Part shown: positions 16,139 to 23,138 of the stretch, one piece after another | Layout: each line of letters starts with the position of its first letter | Position numbering within the stretch: position 1 is the stretch's first letter | Source: Anaerolineaceae bacterium | Lineage (GTDB): Bacteria > Chloroflexota > Anaerolineae > Anaerolineales > Anaerolineaceae | NCBI GenBank assembly: GCA_016927865.1 | Contig: JAFGLU010000040.1 | Span: forward strand, 1 to 37,026 | DNA length: 37,026 bases | Direction: 5' to 3' | Made by a program: the position numbers and the translations under genes | The notes under the pieces: model-generated | What the model was told of the DNA's origin: nothing | The model's input: only the letters and a program-made list of their open reading frames with translations | The model's database searches: none

Positions 16139-16424
16139 GAAGAGGGTTTCTCCACGAATGCACACGAATTCAACGAATGGAAGACGGCAAATTCTTCGTA
16201 GGGGCGCAGCGGTGGAAAAAGACATGAGAATCAACCAGGGTTGAGCTGCGCCCTGTAAGTAGATCAAGAGAAACCGCAGAGGTGCAGAGTTCGCAGAGGA
16301 ACGCAGAGAAAGAAAGAGAAAGACCAAGTAAGAAAGAGATAAAAAAACCAGCGGAAAGTGTACTGCAAAACGCGAAACCAATTCTGGCTAATAGCTGACG
16401 GCTTACAGCTTCTTGGAGGACATC
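16139..16424. repeat. Composite dispersed repeat, copy B (upstream of lysU)
   Basis: Starts with three CACGAAT/AACGAAT tandem units (16152-16178). It then repeats the copy A order: GTAGGGGCGCAGC inverted repeat (16198-16255), AACCGCAGAG/GCAGAG block (about 16270-16310) and TTCTGGCTAA...GGCTTACAGCTT block (about 16382-16411). It ends in the GGAGGACAT ribosome site of the next gene. No gene is seen within it. Confidence 0.8.
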
Positions 16425-16922
16425 ATGGGAAAAGCATGGAAATTTGAAGACAATTTGAATACCGACGAAATCATCCCCGCCCGCTTCAATATCACCATTG
16501 ACGAGCGGGAACTGGCAAGCAAGGTTTTTTGCGAGGTGCGCCCTGACTTTGCTCCGGGCGTGCAGCCCGGCGACGTGGTGGTGGCGAGCTGGAATTTTGG
16601 CTGCGGCTCGTCGCGCGAGCACGCCCCCATTGCTATTCGGGGGTCACAGGTGCGCTGCGTGATCGCGGCGTCGTATGCGCGGATTTTCTTCCGCAATGCC
16701 ATCAACATTGGTTTGCCCATTCTGGAATGCCCCCAGGCCGCCGCCGAGATCAACGAGGGCGACGAGGTGGAGGTAAATCTGACCAGCGGCGAGATTTTCG
16801 ACCGCACTACGGGTCGATCGTTTCAGGCCAAGCCGCTGCCCGAGTTCGTGCTCAAAATCGCCGAGGCAGGCGGGCTGGTGCGCTTCCTCAAAGAGCATTC
16901 GCTCGAGGAGTTGGTCGAATGA
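16425..16922 (+). CDS. lysU: Homoaconitase small subunit
   Basis: A 165-residue swivel-domain subunit that completes the homoaconitase active site. Diagnostic features are the opening KFEDNLNTDEIIPARF and the GCGSSREHAP loop that binds the substrate carboxylate. Length is normal for bacterial and archaeal small subunits. The start ATG 16425 lies close behind GGAGGAC. The end overlaps the next gene by four bases (ATGA), indicating coupling. It shares the assignment caveat of the large subunit; isopropylmalate isomerase is the alternative. Confidence 0.87.
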   Translation: MGKAWKFEDNLNTDEIIPARFNITIDERELASKVFCEVRPDFAPGVQPGDVVVASWNFGCGSSREHAPIAIRGSQVRCVIAASYARIFFRNAINIGLPILECPQAAAEINEGDEVEVNLTSGEIFDRTTGRSFQAKPLPEFVLKIAEAGGLVRFLKEHSLEELVE

Positions 16923-17932
16923 GCGCGCGCCGCATCTGCCTGCTGCCCGGCGATGGGATTGGCCCCGAGGTGATTGGAGCAGCCCGGCGCGCGCTGGAAG
17001 CGCTGCCCGTGCAGTTCGAGTGGTCGGAGGGAGAAATCGGTTTTGGGGCTTACCAGCGCTGTGGTTCACCGCTGCCGGAGGCCACCCTGGAGAAAGTCCG
17101 CGCTGCAGAGGCCACCCTGTTTGGGGCGGTGACCACACCGCCCGATCTCCCTGGGTATTTTTCGCCCATCTTGCGCTTGCGCAAGACCTTTGATCTTTAC
17201 GCCAACCTGCGCCCGATTCGCTCGATTCCCAACCCCGTGTCGCGACAGGGCATCGACATGGTCATTGTGCGCGAGAACACCGAGGGCCTGTACTCGGGGG
17301 TTGAGCGGGTGGAGGAGGACGGGGCGCGGGCGGTGACGGAGCGAGTCATCACCCGGCGCGGCTCGCAGCGCATTGCCCGGGCGGCCTTTGAACTGGCGCG
17401 CAAACGCGGCGCGAGCAAGGTGGCGGTGGTGCACAAGGCCAACGTCCTGCGCCAGACCTGCGGGCTGTTCCGCCGGACGGCCCTGGAATTGGCCGCCGAA
17501 TACCCCGACCTGGAGGTGCAGGAACTGCTGGTGGATACCTGCGCGATGGAGCTGATCCGCGCGCCAGAGCAGTTCCAGGTGATTGTGACCACCAACCTGT
17601 TTGGCGACATCCTCAGCGATGAAGCCTCCATGCTGGTGGGCGGGCTGGGGCTTGCGGCCTCGGGCAATTTGGGCGAAGGGGCGGCGGTGTTCGAGCCGGT
17701 GCACGGCAGCGCGCCCAAGCTGGTGGGCACGGGGCAGGCCAACCCGCTGGCCACGCTGCTCTCGGCGGCCATGATGCTGGAGCATTTGGGCGAGGGCGGG
17801 CAGGCGGCGCGGCTGCGCGCAGCGGTGGAACAGGTGATTGCGGCGGGGCAGGTGACTCCTGATTTGGGCGGCACGCTTCGCACCGAGCAGGTGGTGGATG
17901 AGGTACTTCTAGTTTTGGAGGAAATGGCATGA
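16919..17932 (+). CDS. Homoisocitrate dehydrogenase (isocitrate/IPM dehydrogenase family)
   Basis: A 337-residue NAD-dependent beta-decarboxylating dehydrogenase that oxidises homoisocitrate to 2-oxoadipate. Family motifs are LLPGDGIGPEV at the N-terminus, LRKTFDLYANLRP, IVRENTEGLYSG, HKANVLR, the metal-site segment TTNLFGDILSDEASMLVGG and EPVHGSAPKLVGTGQANP. Motifs alone do not separate homoisocitrate from isopropylmalate or isocitrate activity; the operon context decides. The start ATG overlaps the lysU stop, and its stop overlaps the lysX start, each by four bases. A longer in-frame extension would run back inside lysU and is rejected. Confidence 0.87.
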   Translation: MSARRICLLPGDGIGPEVIGAARRALEALPVQFEWSEGEIGFGAYQRCGSPLPEATLEKVRAAEATLFGAVTTPPDLPGYFSPILRLRKTFDLYANLRPIRSIPNPVSRQGIDMVIVRENTEGLYSGVERVEEDGARAVTERVITRRGSQRIARAAFELARKRGASKVAVVHKANVLRQTCGLFRRTALELAAEYPDLEVQELLVDTCAMELIRAPEQFQVIVTTNLFGDILSDEASMLVGGLGLAASGNLGEGAAVFEPVHGSAPKLVGTGQANPLATLLSAAMMLEHLGEGGQAARLRAAVEQVIAAGQVTPDLGGTLRTEQVVDEVLLVLEEMA

Positions 17933-18777
17933 TCCGAGTAGGTTTTTTGTATACCCGAGTGCGCGTGGAGGAAAAACTCTTGCTGCAGGAGTTCGCCAAA
18001 CGCGACAACGTGGAAGTGGTGCAGCTTTGCGACGAGAACGCTTTCTTTGAGATCGACCGCTTGCCCACCGATGTAGATGTGCTCTTTGAGCGGTCGGTAT
18101 CCTATTCGCGCGGTTTGTATATCTCGCGCATTTTTGCCGCCAACGGCGTGCCGGTGGTCAACCCGCCCGAGACGGCTGAGCGCTGTGGCGATAAGTACGT
18201 CACCAGCCAGATTTTGGTGCAGAACGGCATCCCCACACCGCGGGTGCTGATGGCCTTTTCGGAAGAAGCGGCCCTGGCGGCGGTGGAGGCGATGGGCTAC
18301 CCCTGCGTGCTCAAGCCGGTGGTCGGCTCGTGGGGGCGGCTGCTGGCCAAGGTGGATAACCGCACTACGGCGGAGGCCTTCATCGAGCACAAGGCCACGC
18401 TGGGGGTCAATCACCAGGTGTTTTACATCCAGGAATTTGTCAACAAACCGGGGCGGGATATCCGCGCGTTTGTGGTGGGGGATGAACCGATTGGAGCCAT
18501 CTACCGCAGCTCGGAGAACTGGATCACCAACACGGCGCGGGGCGGGGTGGCGTCCAACTGCCCGGTGACGCCGGAACTGGCGGAGCTGTGCCGTCGCACG
18601 GCGCGAGCCCTGGGCGGGGGACTGCTGGCGATTGATGTGTTCGAGTCGGACAATGGTTTGACGGTGAATGAGGTGAACCATACGATGGAGTTCCGCAACA
18701 GCATCGCCACCACGGGGGTGAACATCCCGGCGCTGATGGTGGATTATGTGATACGGAGTAGTAAGGGCAATTCATGA
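17929..18777 (+). CDS. lysX: LysX: LysW-aminoadipate ligase (ATP-grasp)
   Basis: A 282-residue ATP-grasp ligase of the RimK/LysX type. LysX attaches the alpha-amino group of aminoadipate to the C-terminal glutamate of the carrier protein LysW, protecting it for the later steps of lysine synthesis. Visible features are NPPETAERCGDKYVTSQIL, PCVLKPVVGSWGRLL, the ATP/metal region FVVGDEPIGAIYRSS-NW and VNEVNHTMEFRNS near the C-terminus. ArgX, the ornithine-pathway paralogue, is closely related, and bifunctional enzymes exist. No lysW or later pathway gene is present in the window. The last codons and the stop lie inside a GTAAGGGCA/TGCCCCTAC hairpin. Confidence 0.88.
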   Translation: MIRVGFLYTRVRVEEKLLLQEFAKRDNVEVVQLCDENAFFEIDRLPTDVDVLFERSVSYSRGLYISRIFAANGVPVVNPPETAERCGDKYVTSQILVQNGIPTPRVLMAFSEEAALAAVEAMGYPCVLKPVVGSWGRLLAKVDNRTTAEAFIEHKATLGVNHQVFYIQEFVNKPGRDIRAFVVGDEPIGAIYRSSENWITNTARGGVASNCPVTPELAELCRRTARALGGGLLAIDVFESDNGLTVNEVNHTMEFRNSIATTGVNIPALMVDYVIRSSKGNS

Positions 18778-18795
18778 ACTGCCCCTACAATTTTT
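18761..18795 (+). terminator. Operon terminator overlapping lysX stop
   Basis: Arms 18761-18769 and 18780-18788 pair over 8 of 9 positions with a 10-base loop, followed by AATTTTT. The loop contains the lysX TGA stop. The arm sequence is of the GTAGGGGC repeat family. Confidence 0.65.
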
Positions 18796-18869
18796 AACGT
18801 TCACATCTGCGGTTGGATTTGGGGTAGAATCACGCTATCATCCTCTTTGTTCCCCTGGAGTTGATTCCT

Positions 18870-19922
18870 ATGACCAACACGTTGAAGGTTGGCATTTTGG
18901 GGCTGGGCGGCATCGCCAACACCCATGTCCCCGGTTGGAAGGCTTCCCCCTACACCGAAATTGTTGCCGGTTGTGATGTGCGCCCCGAGGTGTTTGCTGT
19001 ATGGCGCGAGAAGCACGGTTTGACGCATTTCTATGAGAAGCCCGCCGATTTGATCGCCGACCCCGATATCGACATCCTGGATATTTGCTCGCCCAATATG
19101 TTCCACACCGAGCAGGTGGTGGCGGCGCTGGAAGCGGGCAAGCACGTGATCTGCGAAAAGCCGCTGGCCCCCACCCCCGCTGAAATCCGCAAGATGATTG
19201 ATGCCCGCGACCGCTCAGGCAAGCTGCTAATGACGGCGCAGCATTTCCGCTTCCACGGGCATTCGCGGGCTCTCAAAGCCGAGATTGATGAAGGGGCGTT
19301 GGGTGCGGTGTACCATGCCCGCGCCTGGTGGCTGCGCCGCAACGGGCTGCCGATTGCGCCCACCTTCATCTATAAGAATCGCTCGGGCGGCGGCCCTTGC
19401 ATTGATATTGGTGTGCACGTCCTCGACCTGACCCTGTGGCTGCTGGGACACCCGAAACCCGTGGCGGTCTCGGGCGTGGCTCGCACCGAGCTGGCCCACA
19501 CCCCCGGCGCCTTTACGGCATGGGGCCGTCACCTTGTTCCCGCCGATATGGACGTGGAGGATTTCGCAGCGGCTTTTGTGCGTTTTGAGAACGGTTCCAC
19601 GCTCATGCTAGAGACTTCCTGGCTGCTGCACCATCCCGACGAGGATATCAAGGTGTGGTTGTATGGGACAGAGGGCGGCTGCCAGTGGCCCAGCGCGGAG
19701 ATCTATACGACCAATTACAAGACGCGCCAATTGGTGACGCAGGCGTTGAAGCTAACCCGGGACGAGATGGAGCCGCACGCGCTGGAGTGCGTAGAGTTTG
19801 CCCAGGCGGTAGCCGAGGGGCTGCCTTCGCCGGTTCCACCGGAGCAGTCGCTGCAGGTGCAAACCATTTTGGATGGCATTTACCGCAGCCAGGCTGCTGG
19901 CAAAGAAGTAACGATCGCGTAG
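18870..19922 (+). CDS. Gfo/Idh/MocA family oxidoreductase
   Basis: A 350-residue NAD(P)-dependent dehydrogenase of the Gfo/Idh/MocA family, acting on sugars, inositols or their derivatives. The Rossmann motif GILGLGGIANTH is at the N-terminus. The catalytic lysine motif CEKPLA is near residue 100, and the second-domain motif GGPCIDIGVHVLDLTLW with its His near residue 180. The substrate is not identifiable. The start ATG 18870 was chosen with GGAG nine bases upstream; a TTG nine bases earlier is less likely. The stop codon TAG lies in a GTAGGGGT repeat end. It follows the lysX terminator, so it is probably transcribed separately. Confidence 0.9.
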   Translation: MTNTLKVGILGLGGIANTHVPGWKASPYTEIVAGCDVRPEVFAVWREKHGLTHFYEKPADLIADPDIDILDICSPNMFHTEQVVAALEAGKHVICEKPLAPTPAEIRKMIDARDRSGKLLMTAQHFRFHGHSRALKAEIDEGALGAVYHARAWWLRRNGLPIAPTFIYKNRSGGGPCIDIGVHVLDLTLWLLGHPKPVAVSGVARTELAHTPGAFTAWGRHLVPADMDVEDFAAAFVRFENGSTLMLETSWLLHHPDEDIKVWLYGTEGGCQWPSAEIYTTNYKTRQLVTQALKLTRDEMEPHALECVEFAQAVAEGLPSPVPPEQSLQVQTILDGIYRSQAAGKEVTIA

Positions 19923-19940
19923 GGGTCGGGTTTCCCGACC
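19919..19940. repeat. Short GTAGGGGT hairpin at MocA-family gene stop
   Basis: A 7-bp perfect stem GGTCGGG/CCCGACC (19924-19930 with 19934-19940) with a TTT loop begins at the stop codon. There is no T-tract. It belongs to the GTAGGGG-ended repeat group. Confidence 0.6.
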
Positions 19941-19967
19941 TTGCATCCGAAGAATACTGCCTTGGCT

Positions 19968-20094
19968 GTAGGTGCAAGGCGGAATCACGGTTGCCAATTA
20001 ACCGGCATCTTGTAGCCTCGCCCAGGTTGCAAAAGAGGGCGAGGCTATCGGGTTGACTGGGAGGTCGAGTTGTCGAATCTCGCCTCGCCCCTAC
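19968..20094. repeat. MITE-like inverted repeat, copy 2
   Basis: 127 bp with the right end CGCCTCGCCCCTAC intact (20081-20094) and a decayed left end GTAGGTGCAAGGCG (19968-19981). The internal block GGCGGAATCACGGTTG and an 11-bp internal stem (20013-20023 with 20037-20047) match copy 1 at 1281-1417. The right end overlaps the last codon and stop of the hydrolase gene on the minus strand. Confidence 0.8.
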
Positions 20095-20972
20095 GGTTGC
20101 TGCGTTCCCCGGTGAAATTCGAGGAATTCTAGCACATGCCGGGCATAACCGGCAGGGTCGGCTTGCAGGTAGCCGCCGTGATCGACGCCGGGCACAATCC
20201 ACAGCGCCTTGGGCTCAAGCGCTACGGCGAACTGCGCCTGCGCTTGCGCGTCGGCGGCTTCGCGCTCACCGAAGATGAGCAGCACCGGTCGCGGCGACAG
20301 CTCGGGCAGCGAGTCAATAGGGCTGACCTGCCCGGGCCAGACTCCCAGCCGTGCCCACAGCACCAAGGCCACCCCGTGCTGGATTTGCCATTCTAATGAA
20401 AGCGGGCGCGAAGGCGGCGTGAGCAGGATTTCACTCCACAAGTTGGCATAGTGCCCCTCGGCAATCACCGCGCGCACCTCGGGGCGCTCGAGCGAGCCGC
20501 GCAGCACCGCCGCCCCGCCCGCCGAAAAGCCCAGCGCAGCGATCCATTCCACACCGGGTTGAGCCTGGACGAAATCCAGGGCGGCGTGGAATTCTTCCAC
20601 CTCCAGCGCGCCCAGACCCACGGGCCGGCCGGCGCATTGGCGGTAATCCAGGGTCAGCGCGCCGTAGCCCTGGGCCGCCAGCAGTTGGGCTTCAGGCAGC
20701 ATGGAGTCGCGCGTGCCGCCGTGCCCGGCCAGCAGCACCACCGCGGCGCCGTTTTGGGGCGGGCGCCACCAGCCGCGCAGGCGCGGGCCGGATGGCAAGG
20801 TGATTTCAACCGGCTCAAAACCAGGCGGAGGAGACTCTAATCCAATGGGGCAGGGCGGGTTGAGCAGGGCGTTGACGTAACGAATGGAGAGCGCGGCGAT
20901 GACGAGAGTCCAGGACGCTGCCAGGGCCAGCAAGATGCGCCCGGTGCGGCGAAGCCAGCCCCGCCCGCGCAT
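20091..20972 (-). CDS. Membrane-anchored alpha/beta hydrolase
   Basis: A 293-residue alpha/beta hydrolase with a positively charged N-terminus and one hydrophobic helix (about residues 12-32), probably a signal anchor. The nucleophile elbow is GFSAGG. The catalytic His is in VDHGGY. The acid residue may be in the FGEREAAD loop, where Glu stands where Asp is more usual. The oxyanion region is LLAGHGGTRDS. The substrate is unknown. The start ATG overlaps the CDF gene stop by one base (TAATG), so the two are coupled. The TAG stop codon is part of the GTAGGGGC end of a repeat element. Confidence 0.85.
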   Translation of the reverse strand: MRGRGWLRRTGRILLALAASWTLVIAALSIRYVNALLNPPCPIGLESPPPGFEPVEITLPSGPRLRGWWRPPQNGAAVVLLAGHGGTRDSMLPEAQLLAAQGYGALTLDYRQCAGRPVGLGALEVEEFHAALDFVQAQPGVEWIAALGFSAGGAAVLRGSLERPEVRAVIAEGHYANLWSEILLTPPSRPLSLEWQIQHGVALVLWARLGVWPGQVSPIDSLPELSPRPVLLIFGEREAADAQAQAQFAVALEPKALWIVPGVDHGGYLQADPAGYARHVLEFLEFHRGTQQP

Positions 20973-21868
20973 TAATCGTATCCTTCAGGCTCAATATGCA
21001 CGTAAGCGCGGTCTACTTCGGGCTGCGCTTGCAGCCGCTCGATGATTTCGTCGGCGATATCATGCGCCTGTCGCAGGGTCATCTCGCCATCTACGTTAAT
21101 GTGCAAATCTACCACCAGACGCGTGCCGGTGTACTCGGTCATCAGATGGTGGACGCGCTGGACGCCGGGCACTTCCTGCGCTACGTCGACCAGTCGTTCA
21201 CGCAGGGCTGGGTCGGCGCCTGCGCCGGTGAGAAAATCGAGGTTCTCTTTTCCGGCACGGACCACGTTGCGGAAGATCCACAACGCCACCAGGATGCCCG
21301 CGATGGGGTCGGTGAGGGGATGGAGGAAGGTGCTGCCCACCGCGCCAACGAGGGCTGCCAGAGAGGTGAGCACGTCGCTGAGGTTGTCTGTGGCGGTGGT
21401 TGCCAGGGTGGGGCTGTTGGTGCGGCGGGCAATCCAACGGACGCGCCAGAACATGAGGGCCTTGACCAGTGCGCCGCTGAGCAGCACCAGGGTGGGCAAG
21501 CCAGGGTCGACAGCCGAGCCGCCTTCCACCAGCCGCGAAATGGCCGCTCGGGCGGCTTCAAATCCGGCGAAAGCCATCGAGAACGTCACCGCCATGCCCA
21601 CCAGCGGCTCGAAGCGGTTATGCCCCTGAGGGTGAGAGATATCCGGCGGGCGCCGGGCCACCCAAAGCCCGAAAACCATCAGCAAGGAGTAAACCACATC
21701 GGAGATGGAATTGGCGGCATCGGCGTAAACGGCAACGCTGCCGGTCAGGTAAGCCACCAGGGCTTTGGCTGCCGCCAGAAGAATGTTCCCGGCCAGGGTA
21801 ATAATAAGCGCCTGAGTGTACAGGCGGCTTTGGTCAGGTTGCGGTTGGTAGTCGCGGGTCCAGCGCAT
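20972..21868 (-). CDS. Cation diffusion facilitator, predicted Mn(II) exporter
   Basis: A 298-residue CDF transporter with about six membrane helices (residues 18-210) and a C-terminal cytoplasmic metal-binding domain (about 215-298) holding RVHHLMTEYTGTRLVVDLHINVD. Transport-site residues are N53 and D57 (NSISD) in helix 2 and D161 and D165 (DNLSD) in helix 5. The N-D-D-D set is the pattern of MntE-type manganese exporters, whereas zinc carriers have H-D-H-D. AAGGA precedes the ATG at 21866-21868. It is first of a two-gene operon with the hydrolase and divergent from the hydrogenase operon. Confidence 0.92.
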   Translation of the reverse strand: MRWTRDYQPQPDQSRLYTQALIITLAGNILLAAAKALVAYLTGSVAVYADAANSISDVVYSLLMVFGLWVARRPPDISHPQGHNRFEPLVGMAVTFSMAFAGFEAARAAISRLVEGGSAVDPGLPTLVLLSGALVKALMFWRVRWIARRTNSPTLATTATDNLSDVLTSLAALVGAVGSTFLHPLTDPIAGILVALWIFRNVVRAGKENLDFLTGAGADPALRERLVDVAQEVPGVQRVHHLMTEYTGTRLVVDLHINVDGEMTLRQAHDIADEIIERLQAQPEVDRAYVHIEPEGYD

Positions 21869-21956
21869 AGAGGAATCCTTCCGTTTAGTCTACCACAAAT
21901 TTTTACCACTCGACCTTCGGTGGAAGATGGGTCATTGGGAATTGGCGTGGTGAACC

Positions 21957-22006
21957 CCGCATTTTGGGGTGTGAGAGCGGCGAAGCTCTCACACCCCAAA
22001 ATGCGG
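21957..22006. repeat. 22-bp-stem palindrome in divergent spacer
   Basis: A perfect 22-bp stem (21957-21978 with 21985-22006) with the loop GGCGAA. It is extended by a further 6 bp of pairing (21946-21951 with 22012-22017). It lies between the CDF gene and the hydrogenase operon. Nothing else is seen between 21869 and 21945 except the CDF RBS. Confidence 0.9.
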
Positions 22007-22044
22007 CAGCTACCACGGCAACTCCCAGAGAACCTGGAAGATGT

Positions 22045-22098
22045 CCAAAATTGAGGTATGTGCGGGGTGCATGCACCCCGCACATACCTCAATTTTGG
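22045..22098. repeat. 54-bp perfect palindrome upstream of hydrogenase operon
   Basis: A perfect dyad of 27-bp arms with no unpaired loop, centred between 22071 and 22072. Its arms contain GAGGTATGTGCGGGG, matching the palindromes at 8649 and 11168. It lies about 95 bases upstream of the hydrogenase promoter. Confidence 0.9.
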
Positions 22099-22192
22099 GA
22101 ACTTTTAGTCTTCTGACTGAGTATTGGCGAAATAATTGGATATTCATATCAAATTCATGATGAATCACCCGTTTAATCCTGATACCTCTCAC

Positions 22193-22221
22193 ATGACAAT
22201 TTAACTGGGACGATGTATAAG
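22193..22221 (+). promoter_or_regulatory. Promoter of hydrogenase operon
   Basis: ATGACA (22193-22198), a 17-base spacer and TATAAG (22216-22221), each one mismatch from consensus, give a leader of about 90 bases. The 10-bp direct repeat TCCTGATACC occurs at 22077+100 (22177-22186) and at 22224-22233, flanking the promoter. A third GATACC is at 22296-22301. A small palindrome ATTCAT-G-ATGAAT lies at 22153-22165. Confidence 0.6.
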
Positions 22222-22318
22222 TTTCCTGATACCAATCGGTCACATTATTCTCTGCATGGTGGCCAGCCATGATGTTGTGAAACTGACCAGATATCGATAC
22301 CTCTGGGGAGGGGTCGCA

Positions 22319-22843
22319 ATGCTCAATGTATTAATTGGAGTTGGGATTTTGGTGAGCGCTTTCTTGTCCATTCGGGAAAGCCGCTTGCTGGTTACGGCGC
22401 TTTGGCTTGCGCTGACCAGCGCATTGGTTTCGTGGCTGATGTTCCGTATGGGCGCCGCTGAGGTGGCCGTAGTTGAACTCAGCGTGGGGGCCGGGTTGGT
22501 GACGGTGATCTTTGTCTTCGCCATCAATATCGCCGGGGATGAGGCTTTGGGCTCGCAGCCGCTGCTGCCCCGACCCCTGGCCTGGGTGGCGGTGGTGCTG
22601 GCTGGCGTCATGCTGGCCTGGATGGTTCTGCCGGCCATGCAAGCCCCCGAATTCCTCACCGGCCTGGAAGAAACTTCCAGCCTGCACGGCTATTTCAAGC
22701 GGGTGTTGTGGCATGATCGCAGCGTGGATGTGATCTTGCAGGCCGTGCTGATGTTTGCCGGGGTGCTAACCGTGCTGGGGCTGCTCACCGACGATCCCTT
22801 TGCCACCGGAAAGGAGGAAAGCCATGATCTTCAATCTCATTAA
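22319..22843 (+). CDS. NuoJ/MbhD-like membrane subunit (DUF4040-type)
   Basis: A 174-residue membrane protein with about five helices, first gene of the hydrogenase operon. The stretch AAEVAVVELSVGAGLVTVIFV resembles the helix shared by DUF4040/MbhD/MrpB subunits and NuoJ, which carries the conserved acidic residue in the ion path. A second hydrophobic part follows (about 85-160). It probably forms part of the ion-translocating arm beside the NuoK-like subunit. The start ATG 22319 has GGGGAGGGG upstream; an earlier in-frame ATG at 22256 lacks an RBS. It overlaps the next gene by 20 bases. Confidence 0.75.
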   Translation: MLNVLIGVGILVSAFLSIRESRLLVTALWLALTSALVSWLMFRMGAAEVAVVELSVGAGLVTVIFVFAINIAGDEALGSQPLLPRPLAWVAVVLAGVMLAWMVLPAMQAPEFLTGLEETSSLHGYFKRVLWHDRSVDVILQAVLMFAGVLTVLGLLTDDPFATGKEESHDLQSH

Positions 22844-23135
22844 TGTGGTCGTGGTGGTTACTGTTGGTCTGGTGGGAATTGCCATCTACGGCATGCTGGT
22901 CTCGCGCAACCTGATGAAAATTGTGGTGGGGCTGCAACTGGCGGTCAAGGCCGCCATGCTGGCCTTCATCTTGTCGGGCCGCTTGAACGGAAAAATCGAC
23001 GAAGCGCAGAGCCTGGCCCTGACCGTCATCGTGACCGATACGGTGGTGGCGGTGGTGGCCCTGGCGCTGGTGGTGCAGGTGCGCCGCAAGTTTGGCACCC
23101 TCGATATCAAAGCTATTTCTACGCTGCGGAGGTAG
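22824..23135 (+). CDS. NuoK/MrpC-like membrane subunit
   Basis: A 103-residue three-helix membrane protein of the NuoK/MnhC family. Helix 1 spans residues 4-26. The segment SRNLMKIVVGLQLAVKAAMLA matches the NuoK pattern of a short amphipathic loop then helix 2, and helix 3 carries LTVIVTDTVVAVVALALVV. It should link the antiporter-like subunits to the rest of the ion path. AAGGAGG precedes the ATG. The gene lies three bases before the next one, in the hydrogenase operon. Confidence 0.85.
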   Translation: MIFNLINVVVVVTVGLVGIAIYGMLVSRNLMKIVVGLQLAVKAAMLAFILSGRLNGKIDEAQSLALTVIVTDTVVAVVALALVVQVRRKFGTLDIKAISTLRR

Positions 23136-23138
23136 GCC

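Noticed and set aside
16152-16178. CRISPR-like array from CACGAAT units
   Set aside because: The units are 7-10 bases with no spacers; this is a simple short tandem repeat.
13288-17932. Leucine biosynthesis operon (leuA-leuC-leuD-leuB)
   Set aside because: The adjoining lysX, the RAM-domain synthase and the HCS-like motifs favour the alpha-aminoadipate route, although the isomerase and dehydrogenase motifs alone do not exclude leucine.
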